Below, one piece after another: positions 1 through 13,783 of a stretch of 25,476 nucleotides of DNA. The position numbers were made by a program, and so were the translations under genes. Position 1 is the first letter of the stretch. Every line of letters begins with the position of its first letter. The DNA is taken from NCBI GenBank assembly GCA_009602725.1, contig WELB01000098.1, positions 172,102 through 197,577 of the forward strand, in the 5' to 3' direction. The DNA comes from Spirogloea muscicola (taxonomy: Eukaryota; Streptophyta; Zygnematophyceae; Spirogloeales; Spirogloeaceae). The notes beneath the pieces were generated by a model that was not told where the DNA came from, made no database searches, and worked only from the letters and a program-made list of their open reading frames with translations.

Positions 1-4974
<4,974 letters not shown>

Positions 4975-6088
4975 ACCGTGCTACTATAGCTTCACCTTGG
5001 CAGCTCCAATGTCTATTACAGCTCTATCAGCTGCACTTGGTCTGGGCTGCCAAGCTCAGGCGTTGATATATTCTTTTTCCAGTTGTAGATGCTGCTGGCG
5101 GCTTGTGGCTGCAGAGTCATCAAGGCGCCTCACATCTGCACATCCAGATATCCAGAGCTTAGTTGCACCAGCTTATTGACAAGCTGGGCCATTTATCCGG
5201 GAAGTAGGTGGCAGCGGACCCTGCCCGCTGCCTCGTCGTCACAGCAGTCTTGCTTAGCTGGCTGCTCGAGTTCACACTAACAGCAACTATTTGAGAGCCC
5301 AATTTTGGTTTGCATATGCTTTGGAAATTTACCAAGCTATGCTGTATACGACGGATGTCACAATGCTTGACGAGAGCCCAATTTTAGTTTGCATAAGCTT
5401 TGGGAAAGCTTCCAAGCTATGCTTTATACGATGGATTGTCACAATGCTTGACGAGAGCCCAATTATGATTTGCGTATGCTTGTAAAAAATTTCCAAGCTA
5501 TGCTGTATACGACGGATGTCATAATGCTTGATTCGGTCTTGTGCTTAATCATTTCAAAATGACTGGTGGTTACATCGGAGCATACGAGTACCATATGTCA
5601 CTAAGCCAAGAGCCGCTGTAAGAAGCTCTCTTTAGATGCATTGTTTTGTGTTGAAATTTACTTCAAGTCAGAGTCGTTGCCGTGCAACTTCAGTGCCCCT
5701 TGCGAGCGACTGACTACGAAGTTCTTGTATATCTTGACAGTATCACCTGCAAATTGCTTAACCCCTGGAGCTGATTGAGAGCTCAGGCACCCCTGCAAGG
5801 TGCAGGAGTATTGCTGCCACAAAAAGCTCACCCTGCATCGACCAGCAGCCACAGGCAGCCGGCGGACTGCCGGCTTGGTGCGACCTTGGCATGATAAGCA
5901 AGCACCAAATGGAATGACTGGAGAATATGGTTACAAGAGTTGCCCTCACTTGAGGGAGGTGGTTAGAGTTGGACACCACCGCTGGCAGCAAAGGCAGCGG
6001 GGTTATCAATTGTACTGCTGATCAGCAGAGCTGCCTTGTGTGGCCGTGCTCCACAGAAATTTCAGACGAATCAGCAGCAGGGGCAGCG
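4975..6088. other. Intergenic / 3' flanks between GDH and sterol desaturase (convergent)
   Basis: Both flanking genes end here. Short open frames exist on both strands but none carries a recognisable motif or a convincing splice pattern. The only structure seen is the three-copy minisatellite at 5293-5532. A TGTAA, the usual chlorophyte polyadenylation signal, lies on the minus strand at 5931-5935, 154 bases past the desaturase stop; one 5-mer is weak evidence. Confidence 0.6.
5293..5532. repeat. Tandem minisatellite, 3 copies of ~80 bp
   Basis: Three direct copies start at 5293, 5372 and 5453, each opening with GAGAGCCCAATT, continuing through CCAAGCTATGCT and TATACGA, and closing with AATGCTTGA. 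Unit lengths are 79, 81 and about 80 bp. The copies differ by scattered substitutions and 1-2 base indels, so the array is not freshly duplicated. It lies 3' of GDH, outside coding sequence. Confidence 0.9.
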
Positions 6089-7966
6089 TCATTCGGCCTT
6101 TATGGTTGTGCCGCCGTGCCGCTCCTTATCCCGGGGCGGTGTTCGCAGCGTGCCAAACAGCCAGTCAAAGAGCACGGTGTAGTGGCCGTAATTGTGACGG
6201 TAGGTTGTGTGGTGGATTGTGTGGTAGCCTGCTCCCATTACCGGGAACACGTTGCCATCGATGCTGTCGTGGATGTTGGTCGTCCAGATGCCCTCCAGGA
6301 ACAACAGCACCTGCTCGCTCGCCCATCATTGACCCATTTTTTGATCAGGGCTTGCATGCTACAGTCTAGATCGTATCTGTAGATCGTATGCTGACAAAGT
6401 CCGTACTATGGGATGCAGCTGCTAAAGCTGAGGCCCTGAGTTGATCAATGCCTGTACTAATCCTCAGGCCCCACGCCATTTCACAGATATGTACAGCTCG
6501 TTGGCTGACTAAAGCATAGATAAGCTGCCTTTTATCATAAAGATTAGCTGTGAATGCCTGCAAGTCCTAAAAGCAGTGTCCTAGTCGCAATCGAACCCAC
6601 AAAGATGCTGACTAGTGTGAAGATCAACAGGATGTTAGACACTAAGGGATCACTGGCTGATAACATGCTAGCAATTACTTGGCCTGACCTCATGCGTGAA
6701 GAGGTGCATGGGAAAGATGAAGAGCGCGATGACATGGGGCGACGCCTGAAGAATACCGTCCAGAGGGTGGAACGCCAGCCCTGCTCATCATGATCAAAGC
6801 AGACAATCATTTGGAACGGCCCCCACACAAAACATCAAATGCGGAGCCTCCAGCCGCTTAAGCTCCAACAGAGACTGCAACTGAAAGCTCGGCCGCATTG
6901 CTCTACACAGTCATGACTTGCCCTGAGAGCCCACTGAGTGAGATATGGCTCCATGCCCGGAGGCCTCAAGCTTAAGCCACTGGAATGAAGACCGGAAGAT
7001 GACAAGAGGGCGTAAGTACTTGAGCCTCACACCTGCAAAGGGCGAGAGTGTGTTCTGCTTGTTGTAGATGTGGTGCGTGGCGTGGAGCCAGTGGTAGAGG
7101 GGCCGCACATCATGCAGGCTGCGGTGCATCCAATAGATGCCGAACTCGACAAAGAGCAGGTACGCTGCGAGCAGGGCGAGGTAGGCCGGTACACCCATCT
7201 CGCCGATGCCCGAGTAGCACCTTGTCCAGCCGGACTCGATCAGGAACTCGGACAGCGTGGGCAGCGACACGTACAGCGGCATGGACCGCATAGACACGCC
7301 GATCTGCTTGGAGATGGCCTCATCGTCGGGCATGCTGCCGGCGGCGAAAAAGTGGGCACCACGTAGGCGGTATATGTACAGGCACCACAGCCCAGCTGCG
7401 GAGCAGCGGCGCACGCCAGCGTTGAAGGCACTGCTTCAAGCAACCCTATGGGCTCTAGTCGGGCACTGTGAGTGCCAAGCAGAAGCCTCGACGCAGTCGC
7501 AAGACTTCATTAAAACATACACCTTGTAGAGTCAAGGAGCTCTGATCTTCGTCGAGGACCCAGGTCACCAATTGTCCCGGAGAGGAAACCAGAGTTGCAG
7601 AGCTTGGGACCCTCACCAGTGAGGAAGTAGACGAGCATGCCAGCAAGGTAGTTCCGCAGCCAGGTCTGCGCCATGTGGGGCAGCGCCGCACGCGCGCCAG
7701 CAGGCAATAATCTCGCGAGCACGAGATCGTTGTACCACTGCAAAGGGCCGTGCAAGTCGATGGGGCGTCAGCCGCCGCTGGCTGACCAGTGAAGGCACCT
7801 ATGAGAAAGCAGAGGAGATGGAAGTGTACCCACTGAAGATGGGTCAAATGGGTCCTAGCTTTACAGTTTCGACTATTATCAGTGCGTCTGAAACGCGGGG
7901 CAGCCGATGTGACAGCAGAGTCCATGGTGGGAGGAGCGGCGAGCCGAGCAGAGCACTGGTAAGCAT
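6089..7966 (-). CDS. Delta7-sterol C-5 desaturase (DWF7/STE1/ERG3 family)
   Basis: ER membrane di-iron oxidase that introduces the C-5(6) double bond in delta-7 sterols during ergosterol/phytosterol synthesis, normally fed by cytochrome b5. Coding exons in transcript order: 7966-7865, 7737-7617, 7395-7033, 6780-6689, 6310-6089, all with GT-AG ends and matching phases, giving 299 residues (Arabidopsis STE1 is about 281). Histidine boxes of the fatty acid hydroxylase superfamily are intact: HRSLH at residues 165-169, HATHH at 179-183 and HTIHH at 256-260. Other family landmarks are [42 protein letters not shown] and [11 protein letters not shown]. Hydrophobic segments around residues 57-73 and 144-162 fit membrane spans. 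The start at 7966 was chosen because exon 1 ends VET in the phase needed for [12 protein letters not shown] and lines up with the plant N-terminus; this 34-residue exon is the least certain part. The protein ends IKAE, comparable to the KKAE end of plant enzymes. Confidence 0.93.
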
Positions 7967-8052
7967 TGCGGCGCTGAACTCTAAGGCTTGAACCCAGAAC
8001 CCCTGATTGCAAATTCCTAAAGCCGCAGCTGACCTCTGACGGCAACAACATC

Positions 8053-8090
8053 CAAACCTCCTAAACCCCAAACCCTAAACCCTAATAACC
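8053..8090. repeat. Interstitial telomere-like repeat (CCCTAAA type)
   Basis: The tract reads CCTAAAC-CCCAAAC-CCTAAAC-CCTAATAACC, with about two perfect CCCTAAA units at 8070-8085 and imperfect ones on each side. CCCTAAA/TTTAGGG is the plant and common chlorophyte telomere repeat. Beyond the inserted element the sequence continues as degenerate ACCCTA/ACCCTG units (8278-8325), so the original tract was probably longer. It is short, so a chance or promoter telobox origin is possible. Confidence 0.6.
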
Positions 8091-8092
8091 TA

Positions 8093-8275
8093 CAGTCAAC
8101 CCTGTCTAAGGTTATACGGTCGGTTGGGGAGTTTGAACAACGATAAACAGGATATAACGGTATGAGATGAAGGAATATCCTACATTGGATATTGGCCTGT
8201 ACTCGATTTGCCAGAATTTGATAACGTTATACAGGATAGAAGCTAATGGAGGATAACCTTAGACAGTGTTGACTG
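8093..8275. mobile_element. Tc1/mariner- or pogo-like MITE with TA target duplication
   Basis: A 183-bp non-coding element is bounded by terminal inverted repeats. The left end begins CAGTCAACCCTGTCTAAGGT; the right end, read on the other strand from 8275, begins CAGTCAACACTGTCTAAGGT. They match at 23 of the first 25 positions. Each end is flanked by TA (8091-8092 and 8276-8277), the target site of Tc1/mariner-pogo elements. There is no transposase frame inside, so it would be non-autonomous. The high identity of the ends suggests fairly recent insertion. The superfamily is inferred from the TA duplication and the CAGT terminus. Confidence 0.82.
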
Positions 8276-8398
8276 TATACCCCAACCCTATGCCCGAAAG
8301 CCTGTACCCTGGACCCTGATTCCTGTGACGGTGAAACATGCCCCACTTTCCTTTTATGGGGCGTCCCTGTGATCGGCGAGATGGTGGGGCCATCGCAC

Positions 8399-8689
8399 CT
8401 GCGTCTCGCCCACGAAGAGCTGCAGGTACTCGGCGCTGCCTTTGGAGGGCGTTGCCGCCGCCGGGAGGCCCCCGGCGGCCGCGGCGGCGGCGGCGGCGGC
8501 AGGCGCGGTGAGGAGGAAGTGGAGGAGAGCCTCTCCGGCGCGGGGGTTGGCGCGGCGGAACATGCCGCGCGCCAGCTCGACGCCGCCGCCCCGGTTGTCG
8601 ANGGCGGCGGCGGCTGCGATCGCGGCGGCGATGGCGGCGGCGGCGCTCGCGACGGCGCCATGGAGCTCGGCTCCGGTGGACCGGTGGGG
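8399..8689 (-). pseudogene. Augmin subunit 6 (HAUS6/AUG6) N-terminal-like exon, orphan
   Basis: The minus-strand frame contains GMFRRANPRAGEALLHFLL, matching the conserved N-terminal block of HAUS6/AUG6 (pattern G-hydrophobic-FR-x-x-NP-x-x-GE-x-LL-x-F-hydrophobic-L), then an alanine-rich linker and SAEYLQLFVGETQ ending at a good donor (ACGCAG|gtgcga, 8398). HAUS6 is part of the augmin complex, which recruits gamma-tubulin to spindle microtubules. An Ala/Ile-rich stretch from an ambiguous base (n at 8602) precedes the block, and an in-frame TGA lies at 8690-8692. None of the following exons of this normally 600-950 residue protein is found; telomere-like DNA, a MITE and the desaturase follow instead. 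It may be a truncated gene, a misassembly join, or a chance match in GC-rich sequence. Confidence 0.42.
8476..8506. repeat. CGG trinucleotide tract at a GC-rich island
   Basis: A (CGG)n-type run, with weaker GGC runs around 8600-8645, sits in an island of very high GC content. Base 8602 is an unresolved n. On the minus strand it encodes part of an alanine run in the augmin-like frame. Confidence 0.7.
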
Positions 8690-9145
8690 TCAGGAGACCA
8701 GCTTCGTGGTGTTCCGCATGCGGCTATCCCCGTTAGCTTCCCAACGGTCCCTGGCAGGCCGCGCTTTGGCTGCTACTCGTTGGTCTCGGCGGGGTGTCTC
8801 TTGGTCTCTACCCCCGGGGCGACCTTTCGCACAGGCCCCGGCCCTGCAGGACCGCACTCATGTTGACCACGTCCCGCAGTGTCAAGATCTCTGGCGAAGC
8901 CTCCTCCATCCCAAAGTCTGACACTGTCACAGTGTATGGCAAGCTGGAAGCCACTAGCGAAGAGTATGCTTTGTGCCAAGTCGTGCCAGCTCTTCACGAG
9001 GCAGATGCCCTCCAGCCCTGCCCTCACCGCTCCTGCCTGTCCTCGGTCTCTCACTCCTGCCGCCCGTCACAACATCCTCTTACATCCACCCACACGCACT
9101 TTTTCTTTGTGATAGCAAGATCTAAGTATGCGCAGCCGGCTCTGA
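8631..9145 (+). CDS. Candidate 86-residue protein, family not recognised
   Basis: Three exons, 8631-8731, 8850-8979 and 9116-9145, join with GT-AG introns and matching phases into a frame from ATG to TGA. The middle exon encodes SRSVKISGEASSIPKSDTVT then VYGKLEATSEEYALC, which looks like a globular beta-rich segment; the last intron has a strong pyrimidine tract before its acceptor (9116). The N-terminus is Ala-rich (MAAAALATAPW), then VDRWGQETSFVVFRM. I do not recognise the family, and the last exon (QDLSMRSRL) could differ in the true transcript. Its first exon overlaps the augmin-like exon on the other strand. The opposite strand of exon 2 is also open (LPYTVTVSDFGMEEASPEIL), so the coding strand is not proven. 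Confidence 0.4.
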
Positions 9146-9431
9146 AGTGAAAGCCCGCCAGGAAAAGGACCAGAGCTGGGCGTCAGAATGCCAAGCAGGT
9201 TGGAAACCCTGCTCATACAAGGCAAGACCTAACGGGCTTACAAAAGTACAAGCCTGTAGTCCAGCCCAGCCCCAGTGGTCAGACTGCTGGCTTCAGAACA
9301 GCTAGTCTTGTCTGCCATTCACAGTCTACCGCTAGCCTGCATAATCTGGGCGTACACTCCGGGAAAGCTGACAATCAGACCTCTCTACATGGGCCTCACG
9401 ACGTCTCCCTGCATAGACAGTCGAATCATCA
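9146..9431. other. Short convergent intergenic region
   Basis: It separates the candidate small gene from the 3' end of the PAT gene. Nothing coding is seen. A minus-strand TGTAA lies at 9238-9242, about 190 bases past the PAT stop, and could serve as its polyadenylation signal. Confidence 0.5.
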
Positions 9432-12357
9432 TCAGCAGCAATCCGAACAGCTCCAGCAACTGCCCCCTTTAGCTGCCCGAGCCTCCATCTCGCTCATTGT
9501 TGGCATTTCGTAGACGGGATACACGTTGCTTGACGTTAGGCAGAAGATGTGCAAGTTGGTCCAGCAGCCCTTGCTGAAGGGATGCACACCATCAGGCACA
9601 GTCCTGCGACAACAATTGCTTGGAGCATTAGAGTTGTAATACTGCAAGCTGCTCCGCTTGAGCAAGATGCAACTCGCAACACGGCAATGCGACTCATACT
9701 GCATGCAAAACCAAAAGTCATACATCTCGTCGATTAGCCTTTTCCAGGCTCTATTGGCTTGTACACAGTGGTAAGACTACTGAGTACATGAACTTCACAG
9801 TGATCCTTAGGGAGGGTGAGCAGACCTGAGATAGGCTATCCTCTTCTTTCTTGTCCTCTCATAGGTGGTCTGATTTGTAACAGCTAAATATCTGCGACAA
9901 AAATACCTACCATTCAGTTCAGGTTAATTTATACCACTGCACCAGGCCAGGCGAAAATCAGCAAGCTCAAGTGGCTTAGCAGGCATGGTATAGCTTTGCT
10001 AGAGAATGGGCAGAACTCTGGTAGCTCACGAATGGAAGAAGAGGAGAATAATGAGGAAGCTTCCAATAGCAAATAAGAGAACAAGATTGACCAAGGCCAA
10101 TATGTTGCGGATGGTCCTGGCAATACAAGCAGTACATTGCATTGACATGAGCCACAAGTACACAATCTACACAAATGTTAAATAAAAAAGGCTGCACAGC
10201 AAGCCATCGATGACATGTAGAAGATAAGCGACGATCTCATGACCTCTGATTTGAAGACGGAAGCAGGGCAGATATTGTATGGCTGCAACGTGTAACTACG
10301 AAATAAAACAATGTTTGCCCATCAGCCTCCCCAGGAGGGTCATCATACCACCAGTTGAAGCTGTGCTTCCAATGAAGCGCTGATAACTGGATGACAAAAG
10401 TCCACGTCACCAGCATTGTCTCAAAGAAGAGGTACCACCTGAGGCCACAAAAACCCTTCATTCAGTTGTTATGTGTGAAGCAAGGAGCACCTGACGGCCT
10501 TGTTGAAAGCGGTGGCACTAATCAGCAATATATTCTTGTTGATTGCGTTTCTTATTGGCATATGTCGCGCACTTTCCCATGCTCAAGAATTGCAGCTGTG
10601 CTTTTGCAAAATACTGTGATGAGAAGAAGAGCAAAGAAAGGACTTTCATCCAGTACAGGCTCACCAGAATCGGCAGTGGTTACGCTGCCCAACACACGTC
10701 CCAACCCAGAAGCAGTGGTGGTCAAACTTCAACACGCACTTGTCACAATCGTGACAATGCTTTGTCCTGAAAGGCTGCAGAAGGCCAGCAACAGGATTCT
10801 CAGTAGGCGGCAATCAGATAGCAGATAGCAGATATTGGTTGTAAGCATAAAACTTTATATAGGCCAAATACATGCCAATCAGCACTGTCTAATTTTCAGA
10901 TGCACCTTGCTTACCTGCCATACCTCGCAGTAAGGGCATCTCCGGTTGCTGGAGAAGAAAGATAAACAACAAAAGTCGAGGCAGACGTTTCAGAAAGCAG
11001 GCGCAGGACTGCATGAGAAAGCCGAGTCATCCAGAGTCCCTCTGAAATGCAAGATGATGGCGGCCGATACAGGTGCATGTGACGGACTTCCTCATCTGTA
11101 CGCCAGCATGACAGAATTCGATAGGAGCAATAACCTGTCTATACGCCTAAGACTCCCGTTCATGTGGGATTGCAGGTGTTTGTTGACGGGCTGGTCCTTG
11201 TTCTTTCCTACAGAAGATGCCAGGAGGGGGGTCCTTTCTGACGGTCCACTCTCTGTCGGTGGCTGACTATCCTCCTCGTTTGCGGTGCTTGAAGTGTTCA
11301 GACTCCCGCCACTGCTTAACTCATCTGTGCTGCTCAATGTTGGGGCGCTGAGGCGATCTTCCCCAGCACGGAGAAGGTAACCATCTGGCTTGGATACAAC
11401 CAGCGACGTTTGCCTGAAGCCATGCTCGCCACATGTCGGCCCTGTCAGATTGCAGTCCTTTGTTGCAGTACTCAGTGGCATAGACTTACACAACCCAAGA
11501 TGCTAGAAGTCTGCTTTGCTATCAGCTCAACAGATGCAACCTGCCAGAGCTAGAATAATCAGCCATCTCCCTTGATGTTCCTTCATAGCGCAGTACACAT
11601 GACCTACTGTGATAGACGAAATAAACCCGTTGCCATGTACCTGCCCAACGGACTCAATGTAGGATTGGTTCTGGCATTCTCTGCTTGCAGTGCTTCCTGT
11701 ATCTCCTGAACATATCTGCAAAGACCACTCATCAATCGCATTTGAATAAGGGCTGCTTCATAGAGGGCTACTGTAAATCAACATGGCCTACAACTACAGA
11801 AGTCTGAGCTACTTCTGAGATGCAAAGAAAGTCGCCGTCACAATGCTGAGAGCAGAGGGTATGGCAAGCTTTATGCGGGCCGCCGTAGAGGGCGGCGAGC
11901 AAGCAGACACGGCGGCGGCGCTGCGGCAGGCCAAAGGCGCGCTTATTTAATGCCCAAGTATAAACCTTACCCTGGTGATGATCCTGCTGTGATGACATAC
12001 ACTGCGATAGTGATGAAAACTACAATTGAATATGGTAGGAGCAACCTGAATGAGAAAGTTGCACTGTGAGAAGTGTATGCAGTCAAACAACTTGCATTTT
12101 GTTGGGGCTAGTTGAAAGATAACTGCAGCTGTGTTACTGTCGGCATCCTAGTCTTGTCCAACATGTTCAACTTTAAGGATGTGGCTGAATTGTAAAAGCT
12201 AGAAATAGCAAGACATCAGATTCTCAGTGCTGTGTCGTGCCATGTACCATAAGTCACCACAAAGTATGGCATGGGAGAGCCATGTGTCTGAGTAACCAGC
12301 TATGAGGATGATGAGGAGATGAGGCGCAAGCCAGCTGAAGCGCGACTGCCACGTGAT
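9432..12357 (-). CDS. DHHC-type protein S-acyltransferase, PAT10-like (5' end unresolved)
   Basis: Integral membrane palmitoyltransferase that transfers acyl groups to cysteines of client proteins; plant PAT10 acts at Golgi and tonoplast. Supported exons in transcript order: 12357-12248, 12045-11971, 11715-11641, 11413-11135, 10947-10914, 10773-10664, 10438-10349, 10116-10030, 9891-9826, 9603-9432. All phases agree and they encode 365 residues with a stop. The zinc-finger CRD is complete: [20 protein letters not shown], then [17 protein letters not shown], with the DHHC cysteine intact. Four membrane segments flank it ([66 protein letters not shown]). The TTxE motif is present (TNQTTYE), and SSPGY replaces the usual DPG as in PAT10; [18 protein letters not shown] also matches PAT10. 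Exon 4 adds a disordered loop carrying ERTPLL, a dileucine sorting motif. The N-terminal exon is not settled: candidates are 12689-12660-type short exons or an ATG at 12638. The donor at 10348 or 10351 changes one residue. Confidence 0.9.
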
Positions 12358-13097
12358 CTGTGAGACTGCGATGCCATGCACACAGCTTGTAGTTGAGCTA
12401 TGGGTTGCCTTTACCCGGTGTCTTGGCCCTGTGAGCCTTTGCATACACTAGCAGATGAATCCAACGACGTATAAGGTAAACCTACCAAGACCCCAGTCTG
12501 AGGAAAAGAGATAGTCTAAGTAAGAGACCAGATCACAATGGCTGCTCTGTAGGAACGATTGTTACTCCATCACAGGCTGAGCAGCAGGACCAGACCTGAT
12601 ACCTGCAATGACGACTCAACAATGCTGGTCATCAGCATGTACCTGCATCACCGTTGCCTCGAGTAGGCAAGCCTGAAGACGAGCTTACACGTCCAGCTCC
12701 GGGGATGGTAGAGAGTATTTGAGAGCACGCTGTGCAGTCCGTGAGCAATGGGGGGAGCCCTTGCATCTCCCTCCTGGCTTCTTCTTCAGTTGCCCATGGT
12801 CATGAGGAGCTTGATGGCGGAAGGCCAGTGGCGACGCTAGCTGCGGTCATCATGGTCGTCGAGGCATCAGCTTTGATCCAGAGAAGCGCCGGGCGGCGCA
12901 CTGTGAACGCCACAAGCGCCGCCGCGTTGCTCCGGGATGACACACTCCATCAAGGGACGCAGTCGGTGGCAATCACGTGGAGGCCAGGTCGAGAGTCGGG
13001 AGCCGTGTGGCGGTTGCGCGGCAAAGTGCGACGCCGGCGGCCGTCCCTGCCCCGCCTCCCGGCGCCGGCGCCGCCGAGCGCGGCGCGCGGCGATAGC

Positions 13098-13135
13098 GGC
13101 GGCGGCGGCGTTGGCGGCGGCGGCGGCGGCGGCGG
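13098..13135. repeat. CGG/GGC trinucleotide tract
   Basis: Two runs of GGC repeats separated by GTT occur in a GC-rich island upstream of the PAT gene. They would read as poly-Gly, poly-Ala or poly-Pro depending on frame; no frame is convincingly coding here. Confidence 0.75.
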
Positions 13136-13531
13136 AGTGGAGCTTGGACTCTGGGAAGTGGCGCTGACGCGTGGGCCAGCCGACGCTTCGGAAGGCCAAA
13201 ACCCCGTTCTCATTTGACGTTCGGCGGTGTCGCACCGATGACCGGCCTGCAGCTGGCTGGCGAGCACGGCGGCAACGTGGTGAGCCCGGCTGGTCCGTCA
13301 CGACTCGTCACATAGGAGGCTCGCGGAGCGTACCAAATGAGAGAAGGCGCGCGGGGCGCATGAATTGAAAGGGAGGCCAATTCAAGCCAATACATTGTTC
13401 AGGCAGAGTCGAGTGCAGACTAAACAATGCTACATAATACGGAGACCTAATCTAAGGTACCTAAGATGACATTAGTACCCACGGGTGAGCACAAACAAAT
13501 CTGACAAGCTAACTTGGGGAGCTGGAGCGCC

Positions 13532-13689
13532 NNNNNNNNNNNNNNNNNNNNNNNNNNNNNNNNNNNNNNNNNNNNNNNNNNNNNNNNNNNNNNNNNNNNN
13601 NNNNNNNNNNNNNNNNNNNNNNNNNNNNNNNNNNNNNNNNNNNNNNNNNNNNNNNNNNNNNNNNNNNNNNNNNNNNNNNNNNNNNNNNN
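13532..13689. other. Assembly gap, 158 N
   Basis: A run of 158 N bases. It abuts a CGG-rich tract, the kind of sequence that often fails to sequence, and lies in the exportin-T 5' region. Promoter or leader sequence may be hidden in it. Confidence 0.99.
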
Positions 13690-13711
13690 GAGGCCCGCCG
13701 CGGCGACGCGC

Positions 13712-13729
13712 ATGGCGGCTGGCGATGGT

Positions 13730-13771
<42 letters not shown>

Positions 13772-13783
13772 TTGCGGAGCTGA
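13712..13783 (+). other. Poly-glycine upstream ORF ahead of exportin-T
   Basis: An ATG at 13712 opens a 23-codon frame, MAAGD then fifteen glycines (GGC/GGT codons) then LRS and a TGA at 13781-13783. It ends 118 bases before the exportin-T start codon and is in the same transcriptional direction. If the transcript begins upstream of 13712 this would be a uORF. The transcription start is unknown, so translation is an inference. Confidence 0.4.

Larger units (their letters stand above)
7967..8398. other. Intergenic stretch with telomere-like repeats and a MITE
   Basis: This is the 5' flank of the sterol desaturase and the region immediately past the augmin-like exon. It contains the interstitial telomere-like tract, the 183-bp inverted-repeat element and degenerate ACCCT repeats described separately. 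No augmin-6 exon or other coding segment could be recognised in it on either strand. Confidence 0.6.

Noticed and set aside
7048-7366. Plus-strand frames of 80-98 codons over the sterol desaturase exon
   Set aside because: They are antisense shadows of the histidine-box exon 7033-7395, which is strongly conserved on the minus strand.
8862-9054. Minus-strand reading (LPYTVTVSDFGMEEASPEIL) as an exon of the augmin-like gene
   Set aside because: It does not resemble the HAUS6 N-terminus and cannot be joined in phase with the augmin-like block through clear sites; the plus-strand three-exon model fits better, though the strand is not proven.
11768-11970. Minus-strand frame with [20 protein letters not shown], resembling motif VIII of cytosine-5 DNA methyltransferases
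   Set aside because: It lies wholly inside the PAT gene intron whose flanking exons (ending SSPG and starting YVQEIQEAL) join in phase. No other methyltransferase motif occurs nearby, so the similarity is taken as chance.
12732-13301. Frames of 144-161 codons on both strands in the PAT/exportin-T spacer
   Set aside because: Composition is dominated by Ala/Arg/Gly/Pro runs from the CGG island; no domain or splice pattern links them to either gene with confidence.
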